This document shows, one piece after another, positions 16,947-26,268 of a stretch of 64,000 nt of DNA (its first letter is position 1; each line of letters opens with the position of its first letter). A model generated the notes under the pieces. It searched no databases and was not told the DNA's origin. It saw nothing but the letters and a program-made list of their open reading frames with translations. The stretch covers positions 62,001 to 126,000 of the forward strand of contig NZ_JAESVD010000013.1 in the NCBI RefSeq assembly GCF_016765635.1. Direction: 5' to 3'. The position numbers and the translations under genes were made by a program. The DNA comes from Shewanella schlegeliana (GTDB lineage: Bacteria > Pseudomonadota > Gammaproteobacteria > Enterobacterales > Shewanellaceae).

Positions 16947-19900
16947 ATGTCTATTATAAAAACAGCGGTAAATCGACCGATAACTGTATGGATGTTTATG
17001 TTCGCGGTCATTCTTTTTGGCATGGTGGGCTTCTCCCGCCTTGCGGTAAAGCTTTTGCCCGATTTGAGCTACCCTACCATCACCATCCGTACTCAATATG
17101 TGGGGGCAGCGCCGGTAGAAGTCGAACAACTGGTTTCAAAACCTATCGAGGAAGCGGCGGGTATTGTAAAGGGACTTAGAAAAATCAGCTCTATTTCTCG
17201 CTCAGGCATGTCAGATGTGGTGCTTGAGTTTGAATGGGGCACCGACATGGACATGGCTAGCCTCGATGTGCGAGAGAAGCTCGATACTATCGAGTTGCCT
17301 TTAGATGTTAAAAAGCCATTATTACTGCGCTTTAATCCCAACTTAGATCCCATCGTTCGTCTTGCCCTCTCGGTGCCCGAAACCAGCGATAACGCAGTAG
17401 AAGGCATGAGCGAAACTGAGCTCAAACAGATGCGAACCTATGCCGAAGAGGAGCTTAAACGTCAGCTGGAATCCCTAACTGGCGTGGCTGCAGTCAGGCT
17501 TTCTGGTGGTTTACAACAAGAGGTACACATTCAGCTAAACCAGCAAAAGCTAACTCAGCTTAATTTAAGTGCCGACCTTATTCGTAACCGTATTGCCGAA
17601 GAAAATATTAACCTCTCGGCAGGTAAAGTGATCCAAGGCGATAAAGAGTATTTAGTCCGCACCCTGAATCAGTTCAATTCTTTAGATGAGCTCGGCCAGA
17701 TAGTGATCTACCGTGACGATCAGACTTTAGTACGCCTATTTGAAGTGGCAGAAATTGTCGATGCCTATAAAGAGCGCAATGACATTACTCGTATCGGCGA
17801 TAAGGAGTCGATTGAGCTAGCCATCTACAAAGAAGGTGATGCCAATACCGTTGCCGTGGCACAAAAAGTCACGGATGAGCTTAATAAGCTCAATGAACAT
17901 AACGCCAAAGCCGAGCTCAACGTCATCTATGACCAGTCAGAGTTTATCGAAAGCGCGGTCAACGAGGTGACCACAGCCGCCTTGATTGGTAGCTTGCTAT
18001 CAATGCTCGTCATCTATCTGTTCCTAAGGGATATTGTGCCAACGCTCATCATCTCTATCTCTATTCCCTTCTCGGTTATCGCTACCTTTAACATGATGTA
18101 CTTTGCCGATATCAGCCTTAATATCATGTCTCTAGGAGGAATTGCCTTAGCCGTCGGTCTCTTGGTCGATAACGCCATCGTGGTGCTCGAAAATATCGAC
18201 CGCTGTAAATCACTTGGTATGAATCGATTCGACGCCGCCGTAACAGGAACAAAAGAAGTCGCTGGCGCTATTTTTGCCTCGACCTTAACCACACTTGCGG
18301 TATTTGTACCTCTTGTATTTGTCGATGGCGTTGCGGGAGCATTGTTTTCAGACCAAGCATTAACCGTAACCTTCGCCCTACTCGCATCATTGCTTGTGGC
18401 ATTAACCACTATCCCAATGCTTGCCTCTCGTGAAGGCTTTAAGGCACTGCCTCCTTTGCTTGAAAAGACGGTAAAACCAAAACCTGAAACCAAAATGGCG
18501 AAACTCAAGCATTACAGCGCCACCGTATTCTCGTTTCCTTTTGTATTGTTATTTAACTACCTGCCAGGCGCACTGTTAACTTTAGTGCTAATTATTGGTC
18601 GCAGCCTATCTTGGTTAATGGGTCTTGTCATGCGCCCGATTAGCGGCGCCTTTAACTGGGGCTATCACAAGTTAGAGCGCTTCTATCATAAACTGTTAGC
18701 GGCGGCGCTTAAGTTTAAGGTACTGACACTGTCGGTTGCGGTCGCAGTGACTGCGGCTGCGGCGCTGTTAATACCGCGTCTTGGTATGGAGCTTATTCCG
18801 CCAATGAACCAAGGAGAGTTCTACGTCGAGGTACTATTGCCGCCTGGAACCGAAGTCGCACAAACCGATAGAGTGCTACGAACCCTAGCACTGTCGATTA
18901 AAGATAGAGACGATGTCAAACACGCCTATAGCCAAGCCGGTAGCGGCGGCTTGATGACATCTGACACCTCTAGAGGTGGTGAAAACTGGGGGCGCTTACA
19001 AGTGGTGCTTCGCGATCACAACGCCTTCGATGCTGTGGCCGATAAACTCCGTACCACGGCGATGCGCATTCCAGAACTGGAAGCTAAGGTACAGCATCCT
19101 GAACTGTTTAGCTTTAAAACGCCGCTTGAGATTGAGCTAGTCGGTTATGATTTAGGCCAGCTTAAACAGACCGCCGACAACTTAGTCGATGCTTTGTCTG
19201 ACTCAGATCGCTTTGCCGATATCAATACCAGCCTACGTGATGGCCAACCAGAACTTAGCATTCGCTTCGATCATGAACGCCTAGCAGCACTGGGTATGGA
19301 TGCGCCGACTGTCGCTAACCGGATTGCACAGCGCATTGGCGGCACCATTGCGAGTCAGTACACGGTGAGAGATCGGAAAATTGATATCTTAGTACGCAGT
19401 GAGCTCGATGAGCGCAATCAGATCAGTGATATCGACTCGATGATCATTAACCCTAACAGCTCTCACCCGATCTCACTCAGTGCGGTTGCAGACGTGAGTT
19501 TAAAGCTTGGTCCATCGGCGATTAACCGTATTAGCCAGCAGCGTGTGGCTATTGTCTCAGCAAACTTAGCTTACGGAGATTTAAATGACGCCGTACTCAC
19601 TGCCCGCGATATTCTAGCGGCGCAAACTTTGCCGACCTCAATTCAAGCTCGATTCGGTGGACAAAATGAGGAGATGGAGCACTCATTCAAGTCTCTACAA
19701 ATTGCCCTAGTGTTAGCAGTGTTTCTGGTTTACTTGGTGATGGCGAGTCAGTTTGAGTCCTTGCTGCATCCGCTACTGATCTTAATCGCAGTCCCTATGG
19801 CGGTTGGTGGCAGTATCTTAGGTCTGTTTATCACCCAGACCCACTTAAGTGTGGTGGTGTTTATCGGCCTTATTATGTTGGCGGGTATTGTGGTCAATAA

Positions 19901-20267
19901 CGCCATTGTACTGGTCGATAGAATTAACCAACTGCGCCAAAATGGCGAAGAGAAGCTGACAGCCATCTCTAACGCGGCAAAATCGCGACTACGCCCGATT
20001 ATCATGACAACCATGACGACAGCGCTGGGTCTCTCTCCTATGGCGTTTGGTCTAGGTGATGGCAGCGAAGTCAGAGCGCCAATGGCGATTACGGTAATTT
20101 TCGGCTTATCATTATCAACACTGCTTACTTTAGTGGTTCTGCCAGTACTTTATGCCCTCTTTGATAGAAAAGAGTTTGATAGGAAGGAATTTGATAGCAA
20201 AGAGTCTGCTCCAAAAGAGAGAGCTCAAGCCAAGTCAGACATAAGTCTTGAAGGAGGCCAAGCATGA
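16947..20267 (+). CDS. RND efflux pump subunit 1 (AcrB/AcrD/AcrF superfamily)
   Basis: A 1106-residue inner-membrane proton-driven exporter with the duplicated RND plan: one N-terminal span, a large periplasmic loop, six spans, then a repeat. The transmembrane-4 motif GLLVDNAIVVLENIDR holds the proton-relay aspartate. VVNNAIVLVDRIN marks the matching second half. It is longer than the usual 1020-1050 residues because of an extra hydrophobic linker between the halves (about 510-580) and a charged tail with three FD(R/S)KE repeats. It ends four bases into the second pump gene (ATGA overlap). A hetero-trimeric pump of the MdtBC kind is likely. Confidence 0.93.
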   Translation: MSIIKTAVNRPITVWMFMFAVILFGMVGFSRLAVKLLPDLSYPTITIRTQYVGAAPVEVEQLVSKPIEEAAGIVKGLRKISSISRSGMSDVVLEFEWGTDMDMASLDVREKLDTIELPLDVKKPLLLRFNPNLDPIVRLALSVPETSDNAVEGMSETELKQMRTYAEEELKRQLESLTGVAAVRLSGGLQQEVHIQLNQQKLTQLNLSADLIRNRIAEENINLSAGKVIQGDKEYLVRTLNQFNSLDELGQIVIYRDDQTLVRLFEVAEIVDAYKERNDITRIGDKESIELAIYKEGDANTVAVAQKVTDELNKLNEHNAKAELNVIYDQSEFIESAVNEVTTAALIGSLLSMLVIYLFLRDIVPTLIISISIPFSVIATFNMMYFADISLNIMSLGGIALAVGLLVDNAIVVLENIDRCKSLGMNRFDAAVTGTKEVAGAIFASTLTTLAVFVPLVFVDGVAGALFSDQALTVTFALLASLLVALTTIPMLASREGFKALPPLLEKTVKPKPETKMAKLKHYSATVFSFPFVLLFNYLPGALLTLVLIIGRSLSWLMGLVMRPISGAFNWGYHKLERFYHKLLAAALKFKVLTLSVAVAVTAAAALLIPRLGMELIPPMNQGEFYVEVLLPPGTEVAQTDRVLRTLALSIKDRDDVKHAYSQAGSGGLMTSDTSRGGENWGRLQVVLRDHNAFDAVADKLRTTAMRIPELEAKVQHPELFSFKTPLEIELVGYDLGQLKQTADNLVDALSDSDRFADINTSLRDGQPELSIRFDHERLAALGMDAPTVANRIAQRIGGTIASQYTVRDRKIDILVRSELDERNQISDIDSMIINPNSSHPISLSAVADVSLKLGPSAINRISQQRVAIVSANLAYGDLNDAVLTARDILAAQTLPTSIQARFGGQNEEMEHSFKSLQIALVLAVFLVYLVMASQFESLLHPLLILIAVPMAVGGSILGLFITQTHLSVVVFIGLIMLAGIVVNNAIVLVDRINQLRQNGEEKLTAISNAAKSRLRPIIMTTMTTALGLSPMAFGLGDGSEVRAPMAITVIFGLSLSTLLTLVVLPVLYALFDRKEFDRKEFDSKESAPKERAQAKSDISLEGGQA

Positions 20268-23200
20268 ATATCACCCGCTTAGCCATTGCCAGACCTGTAA
20301 CGACCACGATGTTTTTTGTGGCAATACTGCTGTTTGGTCTCGCCTCAAGTCGCTTATTGCCACTGGAGATGTTTCCAGGCATCGACATTCCCCAGGTGAT
20401 TGTAGAGGTGCCCTATAAAGGTTCTACACCTTCAGAGGTGGAGCGTGACATCACCAACGTACTTGAGGAGTCACTAGCTACCATGGGCGGCATTGAGGAG
20501 TTACGCTCAAGTTCTTCTCAAAACGGCGCCGAAATTGAACTGAGAATGAAATGGGGAGAAAACGTCGCCACTAAGAGCCTAGAAGCTCGAGAGAAAGTCG
20601 ATGCGGTGCGCCACTTACTGCCAAAAGATGTTGAGCGAGTGTTTATCAGGCAGTTCAGCACCGCCGATATGCCTGTGCTTAATTTGCGAATTTCCAGCGA
20701 CCGCGAGCTATCGAGCGCATTTGACTTGCTCGACAAGCAGCTAAAGAAACCACTGGAGCGCGTAGAGGGCGTATCGCAAGTCACCCTATATGGTGTCGAG
20801 CAGAAACAGATTGAAATTCGCATCAATGCCGACAAGTTAGCCTCGAGCAATATTTCGGTGCAGGCCCTTAATCGCCGTTTACAACAAGAGAACTTTGTTA
20901 TTAACGCAGGCGTGTTAAAAACTGACTCTCGTGTCTATCAAGTATCACCCAAGGGGGAGTTTAGAAACTTAGATGACATTGCCGCATTAGTATTAGCGCC
21001 AGGGATCACCCTAGGCGACATCGCTAACATCAGCTTCTCCTTACCAGAGCGATTAGATGGTCGTCACTTAGATCAAAACTACGCCGTTGGCTTAGATGTG
21101 TTTAAAGAGTCTGGCGCAAATCTAGTCGATGTATCAGAGCGGGTGATGAAAGTCATTGATGAGGCTAAGCGGAACTCACAGTTTCAGGGGATTAAGCTGT
21201 TTGTCATGGAAGATCAGGCCTATGGCGTGACCTCTTCCTTGCGCGATCTGCTCACTGCAGGACTGATTGGTGCCCTGCTCTCTTTTATCGTTTTGTATCT
21301 GTTCCTTCGCGACCTTAAGATGACTTTAGTCGTGGTGTCATCGGTACCGATTGCTATCTGTATGACCCTTGCCGCCATGTACTTCTTAGGCTATAGCCTC
21401 AATATTTTATCCATGATGGGGCTGTTACTCGCCGTTGGTATGCTGATTGACAATGCCGTCGTCGTTACCGAAAGCGTGCTGCAAGAAAAGCAAAATCTAG
21501 ACAGCGATGTTAATACTGATACGAGAGTTAAAGAGCTCGCCGCTGACAGCGTGCCAATGACAAGTAGTGCTATTCTTCGCGGTGTCGACAAAGTCTCACT
21601 TGCCGTACTTGCGGGCACGCTAACAACGGCAATTGTCTTTTTACCCAATATTTTTGGTGTAAAAGTGGAGCTCACTATCTTTTTAGAGCATGTGGCTATC
21701 GCAATCTGTATTTCACTGGCAGCGTCCTTATTAGTCGCGAAAACCTTGCTGCCCTTAATGCTCTGTAAAATGCGCTTTAAGGTAAAGCAAAAAACTAAGC
21801 AGAGCCGTTTGCAAACTGATTATCGTCGCAGCCTTAACAGGTTCTTGGCTCATCCGCGCATATCGGGTGTATTAGCTATTGTCATCCTAGTCTCGACCGC
21901 ACTGCCGCTGAGTATGGTCAAACAAGATCAGTCCGATGGTGAAGGGAATAATCGTTTATACATCAATTATCAAGTTGAAGGTCGTCACAGCTTAGAGGTC
22001 ACTGAAGCCATGATCACTAAGATGGAAACCTATCTCTATGCTAATAAAGATAAGTTCCAGATAGACTCTGTTTACAGTTACTTTTCTGCCGACCGCGGCC
22101 AATCGACACTGATTTTAAAAGAAGACACCGAAGTCGATATGAAAGCGTTGAAGAAAACCATACGTGAAGGTTTTCCAAAGTTTGCCATCGCGAAGCCGCA
22201 ATTTGGTTGGGGCGGCGAGAACAACGGTGTTCGTGTCTCACTCACTGGTCGCTCGACGACAGAGTTAATCCATCTCAGCGAGCAAGTCATCCCACTGCTA
22301 AGTAATATTGATGGACTCACCGATGTACGCTCTGAGTTAAATGGCGCCCAGCAGGAAGTGGTGATCCGTATCGATCGTCAGATGGCGGCAAGACTGGATT
22401 TAAAGCTCAATGAAGTAGCCTCTAGTATTTCGATGGCGTTACGTGGCTCTCCTCTGCGTTCATTTCGTCATGATCCCAGTGGTGAGCTGCGTATCGAGAT
22501 GGCATTTGAGCAGCAATGGCGCTTATCACTGGAGAAGCTAAAGCAGCTGCCAGTGATCCGAATCGACAATAGAGTCTACACCTTAGATAGTCTAGCCAAG
22601 GTGGAAATTTTGCCACGATTTGACACCATCAGACACTACGACAGACAAACAGCGTTATCGATTGGCGCCAACTTAGATGAGCTGACGACAGAGGAAGCGC
22701 AGGAGAAGATCACCCAAGTGATGGACAACGTTAACTTCCCTGCAGGTTACGGTTACTCGTTACGAGGCGGTTTTCAAAAACAGGATGAAGATGAAGCGGT
22801 CATGGCGACAAATATGATTTTAGCTATTGCGATGATCTACATCGTCATGGCTGCACTGTTTGAGTCGCTCTTACTGCCAACGGCGATTATCACCTCCATT
22901 TTATTTTCGATTACTGGTGTATTTTGGGCACTGCTATTTACTGGTACCCCCATGTCAATTATGGCAATGATAGGTATTTTGATCTTAATGGGAATTGTGG
23001 TCAATAACGGTATCGTATTGGTGGATCAAATCAATCAGTTATCACCCGATCTCGATAAGCTGTCAGAGACCATAAGCGCCGTGTGTTTCACCCGATTACG
23101 TCCGGTACTTATGACGGTAGGTACGACAGTACTGGGCTTAGTGCCTCTCGCCATGGGCGATACGCAGCTTGGCGGTGGCGGCCCATCCTACTCGCCGATG

Positions 23201-23359
23201 GCGATTGCGATTATTGGCGGCTTGACCTTCTCAACGGTCACCAGTCTGTACTTGGTGCCCTTGTGTTATCAAGCACTTTATAGAATGCGCCACAACAGCG
23301 CGATACGCCTTGGCCAAGCCGATAGGTTTTCAAGGAGGCTGTTACCTTGGATGAGTTAG
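20264..23359 (+). CDS. RND efflux pump subunit 2 (AcrB/AcrD/AcrF superfamily)
   Basis: A 1031-residue RND permease of normal length. Visible signatures: N-terminal RPVTTTMFFVAILLFGLASS; the transmembrane-4 motif AVGMLIDNAVVVTESVL; and GIVVNNGIVLVDQINQL in the second half. A hydrophilic stretch at about 410-440 (QEKQNLDSDVNTD and following) is longer than in AcrB. GGAGG just upstream and the four-base overlap with the first pump gene indicate coupled translation. The substrate cannot be predicted. Confidence 0.93.
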   Translation: MNITRLAIARPVTTTMFFVAILLFGLASSRLLPLEMFPGIDIPQVIVEVPYKGSTPSEVERDITNVLEESLATMGGIEELRSSSSQNGAEIELRMKWGENVATKSLEAREKVDAVRHLLPKDVERVFIRQFSTADMPVLNLRISSDRELSSAFDLLDKQLKKPLERVEGVSQVTLYGVEQKQIEIRINADKLASSNISVQALNRRLQQENFVINAGVLKTDSRVYQVSPKGEFRNLDDIAALVLAPGITLGDIANISFSLPERLDGRHLDQNYAVGLDVFKESGANLVDVSERVMKVIDEAKRNSQFQGIKLFVMEDQAYGVTSSLRDLLTAGLIGALLSFIVLYLFLRDLKMTLVVVSSVPIAICMTLAAMYFLGYSLNILSMMGLLLAVGMLIDNAVVVTESVLQEKQNLDSDVNTDTRVKELAADSVPMTSSAILRGVDKVSLAVLAGTLTTAIVFLPNIFGVKVELTIFLEHVAIAICISLAASLLVAKTLLPLMLCKMRFKVKQKTKQSRLQTDYRRSLNRFLAHPRISGVLAIVILVSTALPLSMVKQDQSDGEGNNRLYINYQVEGRHSLEVTEAMITKMETYLYANKDKFQIDSVYSYFSADRGQSTLILKEDTEVDMKALKKTIREGFPKFAIAKPQFGWGGENNGVRVSLTGRSTTELIHLSEQVIPLLSNIDGLTDVRSELNGAQQEVVIRIDRQMAARLDLKLNEVASSISMALRGSPLRSFRHDPSGELRIEMAFEQQWRLSLEKLKQLPVIRIDNRVYTLDSLAKVEILPRFDTIRHYDRQTALSIGANLDELTTEEAQEKITQVMDNVNFPAGYGYSLRGGFQKQDEDEAVMATNMILAIAMIYIVMAALFESLLLPTAIITSILFSITGVFWALLFTGTPMSIMAMIGILILMGIVVNNGIVLVDQINQLSPDLDKLSETISAVCFTRLRPVLMTVGTTVLGLVPLAMGDTQLGGGGPSYSPMAIAIIGGLTFSTVTSLYLVPLCYQALYRMRHNSAIRLGQADRFSRRLLPWMS

Positions 23360-23541
23360 CTCATGGCTGTTGCGAACATACTTTAATCTATGGCTTCCAG
23401 CTCAAGACTCTGCAAGCATAGCCTGACACGACATAGTGTGTAGCCAAGGCAATACTCACGCCTTGGCTCCTTCTTTCCTTTTCTAGGAAACAGTACAGCG
23501 ACATCTGCTAGTACAGCCCTTCCCTGCAAGTATTTCGCCTT

Positions 23542-23558
23542 AAAAGTGTATCACTTTT
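23542..23558. promoter_or_regulatory. Perfect palindrome, candidate activator site
   Basis: AAAAGTG-tat-CACTTTT (7+3+7) lies about 112 bases before the -24 box at 23669. That distance suits an enhancer site for a sigma-54 activator such as the one encoded at 26269. It has no following T-run, so a terminator is less likely. Confidence 0.4.
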
Positions 23559-23668
23559 GAAACAAGGTAAGCCTCTGAAAAAACTAAAAATAAATTTAGC
23601 CACCAGGAACCGTTACACTTTCAGCCCCAAGATAAAACATAAGCAATTGAATAATAAGAATTAAATTG

Positions 23669-23685
23669 TTGGCACTATATATGTA
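23669..23685 (+). promoter_or_regulatory. Candidate sigma-54 promoter of the SdrD-like gene
   Basis: TTGGCAC at 23669-23675 is a perfect -24 box; ATGTA at 23681-23685 has the -12 G at the right ten-base spacing but T instead of C after it. Predicted transcription would start near 23695, about 30 bases before the ATG at 23726. The weak -12 box makes this moderate evidence. Confidence 0.4.
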
Positions 23686-23725
23686 TTAAATCAGAGTGAA
23701 TATTACGATGAATGAGGTATCAATT

Positions 23726-26038
23726 ATGAGCATTTACAGTAAGCCTCGATTCTCACTCTTACCTATGGTTGCAGCACTTGTGCTTGCAGGGCTGCCATTG
23801 GCAGCAAATGCCCTATCGGGTGCAATTTTCACAACCACTGAAGATGGTGGCATAGTAAATGAGAATGTAAGGTATGAAAGCAAACTAGACGTATATCTAG
23901 ATGGTGGACCTAGGATGAATGCGCCAGCATTCGCTGCGGCGCTTCCTGACGGTAATTACTATTTCCAAGTCACCGATCCTAGTGGTAAAGATCTTCTCTC
24001 TAGAGACCATATCAGTTGTCGTGAGATCAAAGTTGAAAATGGTGTAATTACTGAATATCCAGGTGCAGGCGGAACTAACTATGTGAAAGAGAAAGGTGCA
24101 TGGCAGGCAGTTTCCTGTACCGAGTACCCTACAAACGGTAACAAAACCATGGCCGTTCACGAGTTTAACTCCGACATAGATCACGGTAGCGACTTAGGTG
24201 CTATGGTTATCCAGCTCTATCCCTATGATGACACGCCTAATAAAGGTGGCGTTTATAAGGCATGGGTAACCCCTGTCGAAGACTACGACCCAGTTAATCA
24301 GTTTGACAACGCAGGAGGAATGGGTGCGACAAATCAGCCTAACCAAGAGGGCTATCAAGCTGGTAATTTCCATGGTTTTATTCCGCGCTATACCAAAACC
24401 GACAACTTTAAAGTAAAAGAGAGAAAACCTCAGTACGGTATTATCGCGTTACGTAACTATCACGATGCCAACTTAAACTGTCGTTTAGACCTAGGTGAAA
24501 AATTTATCTGGCAATGGCAATACGGTATCGAAGATGGTTTAAATGTCCGTAATGACGATAACACCAACGATGAGTCTAGTGGCGATCCAACGACCATTTT
24601 ACTTAAAGAGGCTTTAGGACAGCTCAATGATACTTGGTCTTTAGACCACTTCAGGTGGACCGAACATCAAGATAAAAATCTTAATAGTCAATATTTCACC
24701 ACTTCCGGTTATGTCCATAACTACCAAGCGTTTAGCTCATTAAATACCGGTCCTGAGGACCCTAGCCTTTGGGATGGCGATGATGCGAATGATTTTATTC
24801 AGCGCTTCGTGATGGAGATGCCTTGTCCAGACCTGTTTGATGATGGCTTAGCGCCACATACCAGTAATGAGTTTTCAGACTTTATCCCAACAGCCTTAGG
24901 TGTAGAGCCACTAGTGGATAGCGATCCCCAAATCACTATTACCTTAAGTCAGGTGGGGTTTGCCAATATTAAAGTGAAGAAAATTTTTGATATTAACAAT
25001 AACGGTATCCAAGATGGTAATGAGTCAGGGCTAGCTAACTGGCCAGTTCGATTAAAATACGCCCCAAGTTTGCTGGAATCTAATGGTGGGCCAGTCCCCG
25101 ATACGATTAGCAGCACGGTTAATGCCGATGTGTATGCCGAAGTAGTGGCACGTTTTGGGCTCACAGCAGATCCGATCCTAGAAAACGGTTATGCAAACCG
25201 CATGACAGATGCCCACGGTGAGATGACCTTTAGCGTACTGTTACCTAATGGATATGGTGATGCACCGCTAACTCCTTATCCATCAGACTTCTATCAGGTA
25301 GAAGAGGCATCAGCTCAAGGCTGGATAGCAACATCAAGTATCACAATCGACTTTGATGTGAGATCCGAGGCCAGCGGCCCAGATGGTCGACACCCTCCTA
25401 TCATGGGTAACGCATATCTGGACAATAGCAGCACCCCTCTAGGTGATGTGGTATTTACCAATATCTGTTTCAATGAGGCAAGCTTTGGAACTAAAGGTTA
25501 TTGGCATAACAAGAATGGCTTAGGCGAAATGGAAACAGCCTTTGTCACAAGTTATATCAATAGCTTAGATCCTTATGACAGTGAAACCAGCTACTTTGGT
25601 AAAGGCGATGAGCCATTTGATGGCATGTTCACCGATGGTACTTTGGTCGATGCCGCCTACCAAAATGATTCTATCACTGATGGGATCTCAGCAGGTGCTG
25701 GTACCGTCAAGGCAGAGGTTTCTCATTTCCTAATTGATGGCAATGGCGGCGGCGATCCACGAGAGCAGCTCGCACAGCAATTACTGGCATTTTTGTTCAA
25801 TATTGAGTATCGCCTAGGCGGTGATGCCGTGTTAATGATGCCTGGCGGAGGCACTATGTCTACCGCAGATATCGTTGCTGCAGCTATCAGTGCATGGCAA
25901 GGTACGGATGCCGCAGCGCAAAATCACTACAAGACCTTGTTAGATACCTTTAACAACATGAAAGTTGCCGATGATAACGGAGTTAAATACGTACCAAGCG
26001 ATCCTAGTCAGTGCCCTGCACTTCCTAGCGCATACTAG
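23726..26038 (+). CDS. Large secreted protein with SdrD-B-like domain
   Basis: About 770 residues. A signal peptide (FSLLPMVAALVLAGLPLAANA) targets it for Sec export. The first 400 residues are acidic and of no family I recognise. A SdrD-B-like segment follows near 416-445 (VKKIFDINNNGIQDGNESG), a fold used in surface and adhesin stalks. Then comes a FGTKGYWHNKNG motif near 586 that I have seen in secreted Gram-negative proteins, and a helical Ala/Gln-rich end. The mature part has six cysteines. GAGG eight bases before the ATG at 23726 decides the start; earlier GTG (23696) and ATG (23708) codons lack this. No anchor or sorting tail is visible. Probably a surface or matrix protein. Confidence 0.75.
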   Translation: MSIYSKPRFSLLPMVAALVLAGLPLAANALSGAIFTTTEDGGIVNENVRYESKLDVYLDGGPRMNAPAFAAALPDGNYYFQVTDPSGKDLLSRDHISCREIKVENGVITEYPGAGGTNYVKEKGAWQAVSCTEYPTNGNKTMAVHEFNSDIDHGSDLGAMVIQLYPYDDTPNKGGVYKAWVTPVEDYDPVNQFDNAGGMGATNQPNQEGYQAGNFHGFIPRYTKTDNFKVKERKPQYGIIALRNYHDANLNCRLDLGEKFIWQWQYGIEDGLNVRNDDNTNDESSGDPTTILLKEALGQLNDTWSLDHFRWTEHQDKNLNSQYFTTSGYVHNYQAFSSLNTGPEDPSLWDGDDANDFIQRFVMEMPCPDLFDDGLAPHTSNEFSDFIPTALGVEPLVDSDPQITITLSQVGFANIKVKKIFDINNNGIQDGNESGLANWPVRLKYAPSLLESNGGPVPDTISSTVNADVYAEVVARFGLTADPILENGYANRMTDAHGEMTFSVLLPNGYGDAPLTPYPSDFYQVEEASAQGWIATSSITIDFDVRSEASGPDGRHPPIMGNAYLDNSSTPLGDVVFTNICFNEASFGTKGYWHNKNGLGEMETAFVTSYINSLDPYDSETSYFGKGDEPFDGMFTDGTLVDAAYQNDSITDGISAGAGTVKAEVSHFLIDGNGGGDPREQLAQQLLAFLFNIEYRLGGDAVLMMPGGGTMSTADIVAAAISAWQGTDAAAQNHYKTLLDTFNNMKVADDNGVKYVPSDPSQCPALPSAY

Positions 26039-26048
26039 TTCCACCTAC

Positions 26049-26072
26049 AGCTCAGGGATGAGCTTTACTTTT
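26049..26072 (+). terminator. Weak terminator after the SdrD-like gene
   Basis: AGCTCA-ggga-TGAGCT stem (26049-26064) followed by a T-rich stretch (TTACTTTTT). The stem is only six pairs, so termination may be partial. Confidence 0.45.
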
Positions 26073-26268
26073 TAGCACAGTCTAATCTGTTAACTGATAG
26101 AAAGTCCGCATCAAAGAACCTCCCCCAGTGACATAATTTTGCCACACGTCAATAATACAGCACCTTTAGCTCTCTATCGGCTTGCGTTCCGCCAAATCCT
26201 ACCTAAAATTTATACATCAATAGTTCGCCATTGAGGGCACTGACACAGAGTTTCTCTAAGGGAGAACC

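Larger units (their letters stand above)
23360..23725. other. Control region between the RND operon and the SdrD-like secreted protein gene
   Basis: Contains no credible gene. It holds a perfect palindrome (23542-23558), a GTTACA half-site (23612-23617) and a -24-like box (23669), described separately. No clear U-tract terminator for the RND operon is visible. Confidence 0.6.

Noticed and set aside
18014..18508. 164-codon minus-strand frame inside the first RND pump gene
   Set aside because: Shadow frame opposite the transmembrane region, with no independent start signal.
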